Origin: Alphaproteobacteria bacterium
GTDB lineage: Bacteria > Pseudomonadota > Alphaproteobacteria > Micropepsales > Micropepsaceae
Direction of reading: 5' to 3'
Length of the DNA stretch: 41,537 nucleotides
Assembly (NCBI GenBank): GCA_028871345.1
Contig: JAGWNK010000037.1
Span: forward strand, 1 to 41,537
Part shown: positions 1 through 7,099 of the stretch, in pieces
How positions within the stretch are numbered: the stretch's first letter is position 1
Layout of the letters: every line of letters starts with the position of its first letter
The notes under the pieces: generated by a model
The model's input: only the letters and a program-made list of their open reading frames with translations
What the model was told of the DNA's origin: nothing
Databases searched by the model: none
Made by a program: the position numbers and the translations under genes

Positions 1-88
1 CCTTCAGCGCCTCGCCTCGTTTCCAACGCTCCCAAAGCTCAGTGATCTGGGCTGAAGTAAATCCAACCCGGTGATACGGCTTCCTCAT
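1..88 (-). CDS. IS30-family transposase, N-terminal fragment cut by window edge
   Basis: The minus strand from an ATG at 88 reads 29 codons off the left edge, beginning MRKPYHRVGFTSAQ and continuing through ELWERWKRGEALK. This matches my memory of the N-terminus of a group of IS30-type transposases of alphaproteobacteria, where the segment precedes the helix-turn-helix that recognises the terminal inverted repeats. IS30 transposases are DDE enzymes that cut and join the element ends. The catalytic part is outside the window, so I cannot say whether the gene is intact. The end of the element should lie in the next few dozen bases (about 89-150). The inverted repeat cannot be confirmed because its partner is not visible. 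Confidence 0.7.
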   Translation of the reverse strand, partial: MRKPYHRVGFTSAQITELWERWKRGEALK

Positions 89-833
89 CGCTGTCGCTCC
101 ACGTCCTTGGTCTAAGGTACGTGTTGCAGCGACCGATTGAACTCACGGCGCACTTTGGACCAATCTCGAAGGGTGAGTTTGGGGCCGTCTCCGGACATAG
201 CGGTGACGAACGGCTCTCACCTTTTCTTGCCATTCGCCTTGGCCGGTTTGCCTTCCAAATTTGAAGTCCGCTTGGCTCGGAAGCAGAACGTTCCCGTTCT
301 GGGGCGACCGGAATGACGCAGCAAGCTGCCCATTCTTGTGAGACCGCAGGCGCCGAAAAAGCATCTCCACCATGAGGCCTCCACAAAGCGAACGACATCA
401 GAGGTCGAGTCGGGACAAAGTCACACTCGAGGGGTGTGTCCGCAAGTGCCGCGACCTCGCCATCAGAACAATGTCTGCAATTGGTCTGGGAACGGAAGTA
501 GGTCCTGCGGCGGGAGTGCGCCACAGCTCGCCATTCGAGACGCATACGGCGACGGCATATCCAATCCCGGCCTGCGAATGGCCGGCAGTTGAGGCAGGCT
601 GTCGGCCAATTCGGCACTTTCTCGCCTCAGCGAAGAGTCACGTATGCCCCCTCCGTCGCAAGCGCCCCTCGGGACGCTTACGACACCTCCCCCGTAAGCG
701 AGGGAGGAAAGCGGCAGTGCTTCGTCGTCGCGGGGGAGGAAAGATGGATCACCCTTGGTCCCGGCGCGGTTCCACCACAATCTCGCCATGGCGCGGGATC
801 AGCCTTGGCGGGCGACATCGGGGGGCAGGTGCG
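89..833. other. 745-bp stretch without a supported gene
   Basis: This stretch lies between the transposase fragment and the signal-peptide start of the beta-propeller gene. Its first 60 or so bases probably belong to the end of the insertion element. The rest is open in several frames on both strands, but none has a ribosome-binding site, a recognisable domain or natural-looking composition. The frame of the downstream gene stays open back to 372 without protein-like sequence. A small hairpin (686-707) sits inside. It may hold the promoter of the next gene, but I could not pick out clear -35 and -10 boxes. Confidence 0.5.
686..707. repeat. CCTCCC/GGGAGG hairpin, possible dispersed palindrome
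   Basis: CCTCCC at 686-691 pairs with GGGAGG at 702-707 around a 10-base loop. The T/C-rich arm followed by its A/G-rich complement resembles the perfect hairpin at 20604-20631. The two may be copies of a small dispersed extragenic palindrome. No T-run follows on either strand, so it is not a typical terminator. Confidence 0.35.
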
Positions 834-2738
834 ATGATCCATCGGAAATCCGCGGTTGCTGCGGCGTTGGCCGCGCTCTTCCTGTGCAGCGGCGCATCGC
901 CTCCGGCCGATGGCCGCACCGGGCCTGCGGTGCACGCAAGCCATGCGACGCTCACGGCATTCGCTTCGGATGCGCAATTGCGGGCGTATTTCAAGCGCCA
1001 TGTCCGCAGGCCGCCGCCGGCAATGCCGCCGCCGCCATCCGCCGGCGTCACGGACCAGGCCATGGCGGCCCCGAGCGCCGAAACCATCTCGGCGACGGGG
1101 GCGACTGGCGCAGGCTCCATCACCAACAACCAGGTCTCGGGCGTCGACGAAGGCGACATCGTCAAGCTGCACGACAACGTCCTGGTGATCCTGCGGCGCG
1201 GCCGGCTGTTCACGGTGTCGCTCGCGGGCGGCATGCATCCCGTCGATTCGATCAATGCCTATCCGCCCGGCGTTGACGCGCGCGACGACTGGTATGACGA
1301 GATGCTGATCGCCTCCGACCGCGTCGTCGTCATTGGTTACAGCTATTCGCGCGGCGGCACGCAGATCAACCGCTTCCATCTCGACGCCGAGGGGCACCTG
1401 GCGTTCGAGGACGCCTATCAGCTGCGCTCGAACGACTATTATTCGTCGCGCAACTACGCCTCGCGGCTGATCGGCAACACGCTGATCCTCTATTCGCCGC
1501 GCTATCTGCCCTGGGGCGGCGACGATCCGTTCGTGGCCCTGCCGGCGCTGCGCCGCTGGACGGGCGACCCCCAAGCCGGTTTCGAACGCATCTCGACGGC
1601 CCGCCAAGTCTACCTACCGCCCACCATGCCAGACGACCAGATCGAAGCGGTGCACACGGTGACGTTCTGCGACCTGACCACGCCCGTTCTCGCCTGCAAG
1701 GCCAACAGCGTGCTGGGCCCGGACGGCCGCGTGTTCTATGTCGCCCAGGACGCGGTCTATGTGTGGGTCACGCCTTATTGGGGCCATGCGCTTCCGCAAG
1801 GCATGCCGACATCCTATCTCTACCGGCTGCCGCTCGACGCAACGCCGCCGCAGGCGATCGGCGTGCACGGGGCGCCAGTCGACCAGTTCTCGTTCCACTC
1901 CGGAGGCGGGCTCCTGGACGTATTGGTGCGGGCCGACAGCGCCGGCGACGCCATGTGGACCGCGGAGCATTCCGACGGCGCCGTGGCGCTGGCGCGCATT
2001 CCCCTCGACCTGTTCGGCGACGGCAGCGGGCAGCTTCCGGCGTCGCGCTATCGCGCCTTGCCGACGCCAGCGGGATCGGAGGACGCCTTCCACAACCGCT
2101 TCGTCGGCGACTATGTGCTTTACGGCGAGGGCAATGGCTGGGGCGCGCCGCAACAGACCCGCTCCGTCCTGATCGTGGCGCCGCTCAAGGGCGGCGAGGC
2201 CGTGCCGGTGGCGCTGACCCATCCGGTGGACCGCATCGAGGCCATGGGAACCGACGCCGTGGCGGTCGGAAGCACCGCGAGCGACGTGATCTTCTCGTCG
2301 ATCCTGCTGGGCGCCCATCCCGCGCCGGGCGACCGCTACGTCCTGCAAGGCGCGGCGCAATCCGAAACGCGCAGCCACGGCTTCTTCTTCAAGCCGGAGC
2401 CGCCTGGCGGCAACGACGGCGTGCTGGGCCTGCCCGTCACCCGTCCGGCGACGCCGGCCTACCGCCAACTGTTCGATGCCTCGGCCGCGATCCTCTATCT
2501 GCGCCGGGCCGAGGGGAAATTCGCCAACCTCGGCGAACTCGACTCCCGGCCGGAGACCGCCGTGGACGACGCCTGTACCGCCTCGTGCGTCGACTGGTAC
2601 GGCAATGCGCGGCCGATCTTCGCGGGCGGACGCGTCTTCGCTCTGATGGGCTACGAACTCGTCGAAGGCCGGCTGTCGCGCACCGAGATCAAGGAGACCG
2701 GGCGCATCAATTTCGCGCCGACGAAGGTGGCGCGGTAG
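834..2738 (+). CDS. Secreted beta-propeller domain protein (COG4880/Beta_propel type)
   Basis: A 634-residue protein. I chose the ATG at 834 because it opens a signal peptide (MIHRKSAVAAALAALFLC, then a Ser/Ala-rich region); the in-frame sequence upstream does not look like protein. A Pro-rich linker follows. The segment around residues 102-125 reads NQVSGVDEGDIVKLHDNVL, the hallmark start of the secreted C-terminal beta-propeller family distantly related to WD40 repeats. The C-terminus (CVDWYGNARPIFAGGRVFAL, then GYELVEGRL) also matches that family's ending. Family members are exported or surface proteins of unknown biochemical role, so no reaction is claimed. The Cys in the signal region lacks a good lipobox (LFLC), so a lipoprotein is unlikely. 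It appears monocistronic. Confidence 0.8.
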   Translation: MIHRKSAVAAALAALFLCSGASPPADGRTGPAVHASHATLTAFASDAQLRAYFKRHVRRPPPAMPPPPSAGVTDQAMAAPSAETISATGATGAGSITNNQVSGVDEGDIVKLHDNVLVILRRGRLFTVSLAGGMHPVDSINAYPPGVDARDDWYDEMLIASDRVVVIGYSYSRGGTQINRFHLDAEGHLAFEDAYQLRSNDYYSSRNYASRLIGNTLILYSPRYLPWGGDDPFVALPALRRWTGDPQAGFERISTARQVYLPPTMPDDQIEAVHTVTFCDLTTPVLACKANSVLGPDGRVFYVAQDAVYVWVTPYWGHALPQGMPTSYLYRLPLDATPPQAIGVHGAPVDQFSFHSGGGLLDVLVRADSAGDAMWTAEHSDGAVALARIPLDLFGDGSGQLPASRYRALPTPAGSEDAFHNRFVGDYVLYGEGNGWGAPQQTRSVLIVAPLKGGEAVPVALTHPVDRIEAMGTDAVAVGSTASDVIFSSILLGAHPAPGDRYVLQGAAQSETRSHGFFFKPEPPGGNDGVLGLPVTRPATPAYRQLFDASAAILYLRRAEGKFANLGELDSRPETAVDDACTASCVDWYGNARPIFAGGRVFALMGYELVEGRLSRTEIKETGRINFAPTKVAR

Positions 2739-2880
2739 GCGCCTTGGCGGACCTCTCCCTGCAATCCGCGCCGCGGGCAAACGCGCGCGGTCGGCGCGGA
2801 AAATCGCCAAGCCATTGCGGCCGCTCAAGGGAACAATCGCCGCGGCCCGGGCGTTTTGCCGGGGCACAGAGGCGGGGAAC

Positions 2881-3123
2881 TTGGATCAGGTCAGCAAAAG
2901 ATCGTTTGTCGTGCGGGTCCGTCATTATCGCGGGATGGCGGGACGCGCCCTGTGCGCGGCGCAGCAAGCCACCACGCCCGAGGCCAAGGCCGAGTTGACC
3001 TCGCTGGCGGAGCGCTGGCTTTCCCTTGCCGTCCTGGCGGAATCGGCCCCGCCGGATGAAGGCGGCGCTGCCGACGACGACCGCGATGCGGTCGAAGAAG
3101 ATCGCCCATCACCCGAGGCGTAG
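2881..3123 (+). CDS. Small conserved-type hypothetical protein
   Basis: An 80-residue protein with no signal peptide. The core (RVRHYRGMAGRALCAAQQAT, then ELTSLAERWLSLAVLAE) resembles a common class of short alphaproteobacterial proteins in which a Tyr-Arg helix is followed by a LAxxWLxLA helix; their function is unknown. The tail is acidic (GGAADDDRDAVEEDRPS). I chose a TTG start at 2881 because it has a purine-rich site just upstream (GAGGCGGGG). Another TTG at 2815 and a GTG at 2911 are in frame, so the start is uncertain. No close operon partner is present: the next feature is the tRNA gene on the other strand. Confidence 0.55.
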   Translation: MDQVSKRSFVVRVRHYRGMAGRALCAAQQATTPEAKAELTSLAERWLSLAVLAESAPPDEGGAADDDRDAVEEDRPSPEA

Positions 3124-3194
3124 GCAGCCGTGCCGCCGGGTTTGGCGGCAGGTCTTTCCCGTTTGGGAATGTCGCCGGGAGTCGAAGGCGTAAC

Positions 3195-3269
3195 TGGTGG
3201 GCGCGACAGGGATCGAACCTGTGACCCCTACCATGTCAAGGTAGTGCTCTCCCGCTGAGCTACGCGCCC
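3195..3269 (-). tRNA. tRNA-Val (GAC anticodon)
   Basis: Read on the minus strand this folds as a full cloverleaf: acceptor GGGCGCG/CGCGCCC, D stem GCTC/GAGC, anticodon stem CTACC/GGTAG around loop TTGACAT (anticodon GAC, valine), T stem ACAGG/CCTGT with loop TTCGATC, discriminator A, and an encoded CCA end at 3195-3197. It stands alone, with no integrase or attachment repeat visible beside it. Confidence 0.97.
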
Positions 3270-3311
3270 TCCCGCAGACTGGGCCTGCGACCGGTCTGGA
3301 CCAGAGGTCCA

Positions 3312-3336
3312 GCGGGGGCGTTTCTATAGCCCCCGC
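3312..3336 (-). terminator. GC-rich hairpin after the TonB-like gene
   Basis: GCGGGGGC (3312-3319) pairs perfectly with GCCCCCGC (3329-3336) around a 9-base A/T-rich loop. It lies 18 bases past the stop of the minus-strand gene ending at 3355 and before the tRNA. There is no T-run, so termination is plausible but weakly supported. Confidence 0.35.
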
Positions 3337-3354
3337 CGGGCAACACTGGCAAGG

Positions 3355-3975
3355 CTAACCGCCGTTTCTCAGGTCGAAACGTACCACCGCATAGACCGCC
3401 GAGGCCACGGGGGTACCGCCGCGGACGGCCGGCCGGTAGCGCCAGCGCCCGACGACCCAGCGGCGCGCCGCCTGGTCGAGATCCTGATAGCCGCTGGACT
3501 GCACGATGATCGCGTCGGTGACGGCGCCGTCGGGGGAGACGAGCAGCTTCAGCTGCACGCTGCCCTGCTCGCCCAGACGGATGGCGAGCGGCGGGTAAGG
3601 CGGGATCGTGTGCGTCGCGGCCAAGCCCTGCGGCCCGCTGTCGGCGGGTCCCGGACCGGTGCCGTGCTGCGGCGGCAGCGTAATGGTGTCGTGAGGCTGG
3701 CCGTCGTCGATGGTGAACTTCGGCGGTTCGATGGCGTGATCGCTCGGCTGCACCCAGTGGGTGGGCGTCGGCGGCGCCACCGGCGGCAACACCTTCGTCT
3801 TGGGAAAAGTGGCGATGATCGAATGGTCGATGTAGTCGTTGATGTCCTTGACGGTGAGCCCGGTGACGAGCGCGTAGATGACGCCGGCCTGAAGCGTGCC
3901 TGCGAGAATGAGCGCGGTGACGCGTCGCTTCGTGCGCCCCGGCGGCGGGGCGATTCCGTGTTCGATGGCCTGCAT
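3355..3975 (-). CDS. TonB-like energy transducer, stand-alone
   Basis: A 206-residue protein with TonB architecture: a short cytoplasmic N-terminus rich in Lys/Arg (GRTKRR), one membrane segment (about residues 19-40), a Pro-rich periplasmic stretch (VLPPVAPPTPTHWVQP), and a C-terminal TonB fold at about 115-204 (PYPPLAIRLGEQGSVQLKLL, then SGYQDLDQAA and GRWRYRPA). TonB passes proton-motive energy from ExbB/ExbD to outer-membrane receptors. I chose the ATG at 3975 because GGGAGGG precedes it by 6 bases; longer in-frame versions add low-quality sequence. No exb genes are adjacent, unlike the tonB at 18005-18628, so it is a second, possibly specialised TonB. Two hairpins (3982-4021) overlap its ribosome-binding site. 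Confidence 0.85.
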   Translation of the reverse strand: MQAIEHGIAPPPGRTKRRVTALILAGTLQAGVIYALVTGLTVKDINDYIDHSIIATFPKTKVLPPVAPPTPTHWVQPSDHAIEPPKFTIDDGQPHDTITLPPQHGTGPGPADSGPQGLAATHTIPPYPPLAIRLGEQGSVQLKLLVSPDGAVTDAIIVQSSGYQDLDQAARRWVVGRWRYRPAVRGGTPVASAVYAVVRFDLRNGG

Positions 3976-3981
3976 GGCTGT

Positions 3982-4021
3982 CCCTCCCATTTTCGACGGG
4001 AGAGCCCGCGGCGTCGCGGGC
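3982..4021 (-). promoter_or_regulatory. Stacked leader hairpins masking the ribosome-binding site
   Basis: In the minus-strand leader, CTCTCCC (4004-3998) can pair with the Shine-Dalgarno GGGAGGG (3988-3982) around a 9-base loop, giving 7 pairs including one G-U. Directly upstream, GCCCGCG/CGCGGGC (4004-4021) forms a second hairpin with a 4-base loop, so the two could stack. This would hide the ribosome-binding site of the TonB-like gene. The pairing is visible in the sequence; the regulatory role is inference. Confidence 0.4.
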
Positions 4022-4222
4022 CCAGCTCCCGGCGAACGCCAAAAGGCTGGGCCCGCTTTCCGGCCGGATTGGGGCGCGACTGGGGCGCGTCGAGGGCATG
4101 CCGGGTTGCCTGCCGTCAACCTGCGCCCTGCGGATCGAACGTCAGCGCGGCGCCGGCCGGGCTTTGCACGGCGCTCGGCCTTTGGGATCGAAAAGACGCG
4201 GCTGGCGCAATCGGGGCGGCGT

Positions 4223-4582
4223 CTACGCCGCCATCATGCGTTCCACTTCCGCTACGATCTCGCGCAGATGGAACGGCTTGGATAGCACCTTGGCCTGCTT
4301 CGGCGCGTTGGAGGCCGGATGCAGCGCCACCGCCGCGAAGCCGGTGATGAACATGATCTTCATCGCGCTGTTCATGTCGGCGGCGCGCTTGGCGAGCTCG
4401 ATGCCGTCCATGCCGGGCATCACGATGTCGGTGAGCAGCAGGTCGAAGCTCATGTCCTTCAGGCACTGATGGGCGTCCTCGCCGTCGCCGAAGTCCACGA
4501 CGTCATGGCCGGCGCGCACCAGCGCCTGCGCCAGGAATCTGCGCAAGGACTCGTCGTCTTCCACCAGAAGGATGTGCGCCAT
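4223..4582 (-). CDS. cpdR: CpdR, single-domain response regulator controlling ClpXP proteolysis
   Basis: A 119-residue stand-alone receiver domain. The acidic pair D9-D10, phospho-acceptor D52 (in LLTDIVMPGMDG), T80 and K102 (in VLSKPFH) are all present. It closely resembles Caulobacter CpdR as I remember it, including MFITGFAAVAL and the LSKPFHLR ending. In Caulobacter, unphosphorylated CpdR recruits ClpXP to the cell pole and promotes degradation of cell-cycle proteins; the CckA-ChpT phosphorelay phosphorylates it. An A-G-rich site (GGAG) precedes the ATG. The promoter at 4613-4641 carries a CtrA-like box. It diverges from the N-formylglutamate amidohydrolase gene. Confidence 0.92.
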   Translation of the reverse strand: MAHILLVEDDESLRRFLAQALVRAGHDVVDFGDGEDAHQCLKDMSFDLLLTDIVMPGMDGIELAKRAADMNSAMKIMFITGFAAVALHPASNAPKQAKVLSKPFHLREIVAEVERMMAA

Positions 4583-4612
4583 ACGCCGCTCCGCCCCCGC
4601 CGACTAAAGCGT

Positions 4613-4641
4613 ATAATATCGAATCCGTAAATGCCGGTTAA
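4613..4641 (-). promoter_or_regulatory. cpdR promoter with CtrA-like box
   Basis: On the minus strand, TTAACC (4641-4636) and TATTAT (4618-4613) are spaced by 17 bases, a credible sigma-70 pair 30 bases before the cpdR start. Overlapping the -35, TTAA-N7-TTAC (4641-4627) differs by one base from the CtrA consensus TTAA-N7-TTAA. AT-rich words like these stand out in this GC-rich region. CtrA control is inference. Confidence 0.55.
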
Positions 4642-4765
4642 CACCGCGTTCGCCACGACGGGTGTGGCAAGAAGGGCTGGAACGCCGCCTGTCAAGCTTG
4701 AACCGGCGCCCCTGTTGGTGATCCACTGATGCCCGCGCAAATTCGGACCCGAGGACCGGCCAGGC

Positions 4766-5662
4766 ATGTTGGATCGGCGCAGGCAGGAGGATACGGCGCT
4801 GGCCGCCTTGGCCTGCGAACCGTTCCGAATAGTGCGCCCCGCGATCCAGACCGCCCCGTTCGTCTTCGCCTCGCCGCATTCCGGACGGACCTATCCCCGG
4901 AGTTTCCTGGCCGAGAGCTGGTTGACGCCGCTGGCCCTGCGGCGCTCCGAGGATGCCTATGTCGACGAGTTGCTCGAAGGCAGCGAAGGACTCGGCGCGC
5001 CGCGCATCGTCGCGTTGTTCCCGCGCGTCTTCGTCGATGTGAATCGGGCCGCCTCAGAACTCGACGCCGCCATGTTCGACGCGCCATTGGCCGTCGAAGT
5101 CGGGCTGCCGACCCAACGCGTGTCCGGAGGTCTCGGCGTCATTCCCAAAGTCGTGCGCGACGGCGCCGAGATCTACCGCGATCGCCTGCCGGCCCATGAC
5201 GCCGAGGAACGCTTGCGCCTCTTCTACCGGCCTTACCATGACGCTCTGGCCTTGCTGGTCAAGGAGACGGTCCGGCGATTCGGCGTTGCGGTCGTGATCG
5301 ATTGCCACTCCATGCCGTCCGGGCCGTCGACGGCCGATCTGGTCTTGGGCGACCGCTACGGCATGTCGGCCGGCCCTGATCTGATGCGTCATGCCGAACG
5401 CGCATTCGAAGCGGGCGGCTTCTCGACGGCGCGCAATATGCCCTATGCGGGCGGCCACACGACCTTCCTCTACGGGCGGCGCGCCGAGGGCATCCACGCG
5501 CTCCAGGTGGAGATCAACCGCGGTCTCTATCTCGATGAAGACGCCGTCCGCCACGGGCCGCTGTTCGAGGCGGTCCGCTGCCGCCTGCACGAGGCACTCC
5601 ACAGGCTCCTCGCCATCGATCACGCTCAGCTGGGTGCGCAGCGTCCGCTGGCCGCCGAATAG
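4766..5662 (+). CDS. N-formylglutamate amidohydrolase family protein
   Basis: A 298-residue cytosolic protein of the FGase family (HutG type), which hydrolyses N-formyl-L-glutamate to formate and glutamate in one route of histidine breakdown. Family marks are FASPHSGRTYP near the N-terminus, DVNRAASEL, VVIDCHSMPS, and PYAGGHTTFLYG followed by HALQVEINRGLY near the C-terminus; the His and Glu residues in these motifs are the likely metal and catalytic residues. GAGGA lies 10 bases before the ATG. No hut genes (hutH, hutU, hutI) are near, so the substrate in this strain is uncertain. It is divergent from cpdR, a neighbourhood I recall from other alphaproteobacteria. Confidence 0.88.
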   Translation: MLDRRRQEDTALAALACEPFRIVRPAIQTAPFVFASPHSGRTYPRSFLAESWLTPLALRRSEDAYVDELLEGSEGLGAPRIVALFPRVFVDVNRAASELDAAMFDAPLAVEVGLPTQRVSGGLGVIPKVVRDGAEIYRDRLPAHDAEERLRLFYRPYHDALALLVKETVRRFGVAVVIDCHSMPSGPSTADLVLGDRYGMSAGPDLMRHAERAFEAGGFSTARNMPYAGGHTTFLYGRRAEGIHALQVEINRGLYLDEDAVRHGPLFEAVRCRLHEALHRLLAIDHAQLGAQRPLAAE

Positions 5663-5775
5663 CGTTCCGCCCGAGGCTCTGTGCGACAGCCGCCATGCCG
5701 CGCCGCGGCGACACCGGCGCCACCTCTAGCCCCGCTGGCGGACCCGTGGCCGCGTCGTCGGTTGGTTCCGGGGCC

Positions 5776-5807
5776 AAAGAAAAAAGGCCGCTCCCGAGGG
5801 AGCGGCC
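5776..5807 (-). terminator. Strong rho-independent terminator of the small peptide gene
   Basis: On the minus strand, GGCCGCTCCC (5807-5798) pairs perfectly with GGGAGCGGCC (5795-5786), followed at once by TTTTTTCTTT. It begins 5 bases after the stop of the small gene at 5812. On the plus strand no T-run follows, so it works for the minus strand only. Confidence 0.9.
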
Positions 5808-5811
5808 AAGT

Positions 5812-5943
5812 TCAGGGAGGAAACGCCCAGGAAGGGCCGCGGTAAGCGGAAAAGCCCGCGTTACCGCGCTGCAGCAATATGCCACCAACAATCGCCAGGA
5901 TCAAGCCCGGAATGGCTGCCGCGGCAAATCGGCTGGTCCTCAT
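5812..5943 (-). CDS. 43-residue membrane peptide of unknown function
   Basis: The peptide starts MRTSRFAAAAIPGLILAIVG, so it has two positive charges and then one hydrophobic helix (about residues 6-24), and ends in a short Gly/Tyr/Trp-containing tail (SAYRGPSWAFPP). I do not recognise a family. Three things argue that it is real: a perfect TATAAT box 16 bases before the ATG, a 19-base palindrome at the -35 position, and a textbook terminator 5 bases after the stop. The expected transcript would have a leader of under 10 bases with no Shine-Dalgarno, so translation would be nearly leaderless. Longer in-frame starts would run through the promoter and are less likely. An alternative is that the transcript is a small RNA. 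Confidence 0.55.
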   Translation of the reverse strand: MRTSRFAAAAIPGLILAIVGGILLQRGNAGFSAYRGPSWAFPP

Positions 5944-5958
5944 TAATATACTGAAACA

Positions 5959-5994
5959 ATTATACAAATGTGTTGTTGCACAGTTCATGTGCAA
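5959..5994 (-). promoter_or_regulatory. Promoter and palindromic operator of the small peptide gene
   Basis: On the minus strand, TATAAT (5964-5959) is a perfect -10. The matching -35 position is occupied by a palindrome, TTGCACA-N5-TGTGCAA (5994-5976), with 7-base perfect arms. The -35 hexamer itself (TGAACT, inside the palindrome) is poor. That fits either an activator site replacing the -35 or a repressor site covering it. A second TTGCAC half-site lies 27 bases further upstream (6021-6016). I cannot name the regulator. Confidence 0.6.
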
Positions 5995-6171
5995 CCCCGG
6001 ATGCATTGATGTGCAGTGCAAAATGATACCGATCCCAATTGTCCTGCGTTCGCCACATTTCGGCCTGATTCACCGGACTGTCTCGCGACTGCAAAAAAAG
6101 AGTCGTGCGAAGCAGCTAAGGCGTGGCGCGAGCCGCCAAAGGCGGCGCGAACGCCATAGGAGCACGCTCGG

Positions 6172-7080
6172 ATGGCCGAAACCGCTTGGTCGACCAACCT
6201 TTATCAGCGCGCCCTGCCGGTCGCAGGAGCCGCCCGCCGGCGCCCGGCAGTTCACCGGCCGGTCGCTTTGCCGGTCGGACCCCGACGGCACCGCACAATT
6301 TTCATCTCTGACGTTCATTTGGGCAGTCGCGGCTGCAAGGCCGAGCTTCTCGCCGATTTCCTCGAGCAGAACGCCTGCGACACCTTGTACCTCGTGGGCG
6401 ACATCATCGATGGCTGGCAGCTGGCGCGACGGTGGTACTGGACGGACGACCAGACCCGCGTGGTGGGAGAAATCCTGCGCAAGGTCGACGAGGGGACCCG
6501 GGTCGTCTACGTGCCCGGCAACCACGACGAGTTCTTGCGCAATTATTGCGGCCGCAGCGTCGCCGGCATCGAGGTCGTGCGCGAGGCGATCCATGAAACG
6601 GCCGCCGGCCTGCGACTTCTGGTGCTGCATGGCGACCAGTTCGACGGCGTCATCGGTTATGCCAAGTGGCTCGCCCATCTCGGCGACCGCGCCTATGCCC
6701 TGGCTTTGGCGCTGAACGACCGCCTGCACGCGCTCCGACACGCCGTCGGCCTGCCCTATTGGTCGCTTTCGGCCTACCTCAAGCGGACGGTCAAGAACGC
6801 CGTGGAATACGTCTCGCGCTTCGAGGAGGTCGTGGCGCGGGCCGCGAAGCCCCGGGGCGTCGATGGTGTGCTCTGCGGCCACATCCATCAGGCGGAAATC
6901 CGCCAAATCGGCCCCATCCTTTATCTCAATGACGGTGACTGGGTTGAAAGCTGTACTGCCGTTGTCGAAGATGCCAGCGGACATCTGGAGATTCTGCGCT
7001 GGACGACCTCTTCTCCTGCAAAGGATCCTGCCGGCGCCGTCGCGGGCGCCCAAGGTGAAGCTGCGCTTATACCCGCGTAG
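6172..7080 (+). CDS. LpxH-like metallophosphoesterase (UDP-2,3-diacylglucosamine diphosphatase family)
   Basis: A 302-residue calcineurin-type phosphoesterase of the LpxH-like COG2908 family. All metal-binding motifs are present in order: ISDVHLG, GDIIDG, PGNHDE, VLHGDQFDG and CGHIHQ. LpxH cleaves UDP-2,3-diacylglucosamine to lipid X in lipid A synthesis, but this longer branch is common in alphaproteobacteria that use LpxI, so its true substrate may differ. A basic, Pro-rich N-terminal extension of about 40 residues precedes the domain. AGGAG (6158-6162) lies 9 bases before the ATG. A glycosyltransferase gene follows after 19 bases, so the two are probably co-transcribed. Confidence 0.85.
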   Translation: MAETAWSTNLYQRALPVAGAARRRPAVHRPVALPVGPRRHRTIFISDVHLGSRGCKAELLADFLEQNACDTLYLVGDIIDGWQLARRWYWTDDQTRVVGEILRKVDEGTRVVYVPGNHDEFLRNYCGRSVAGIEVVREAIHETAAGLRLLVLHGDQFDGVIGYAKWLAHLGDRAYALALALNDRLHALRHAVGLPYWSLSAYLKRTVKNAVEYVSRFEEVVARAAKPRGVDGVLCGHIHQAEIRQIGPILYLNDGDWVESCTAVVEDASGHLEILRWTTSSPAKDPAGAVAGAQGEAALIPA

Positions 7081-7099
7081 ACGAAGAGCACGTCACGCG

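Noticed and set aside
39..617. Long minus-strand frames in the left gene-free stretch
   Set aside because: They have no ribosome-binding site or recognisable domain, and overlap the transposase start. Possible remnants, but not supportable as genes.
372..833. In-frame extension of the beta-propeller gene back to an ATG at 372
   Set aside because: It has no protein-like composition and would place the signal peptide inside the protein. The start at 834 opens the signal peptide directly.
3195..3269. tRNA-Val as an integration site of a mobile element
   Set aside because: No integrase, no repeated tRNA 3' end and no composition change are visible nearby.
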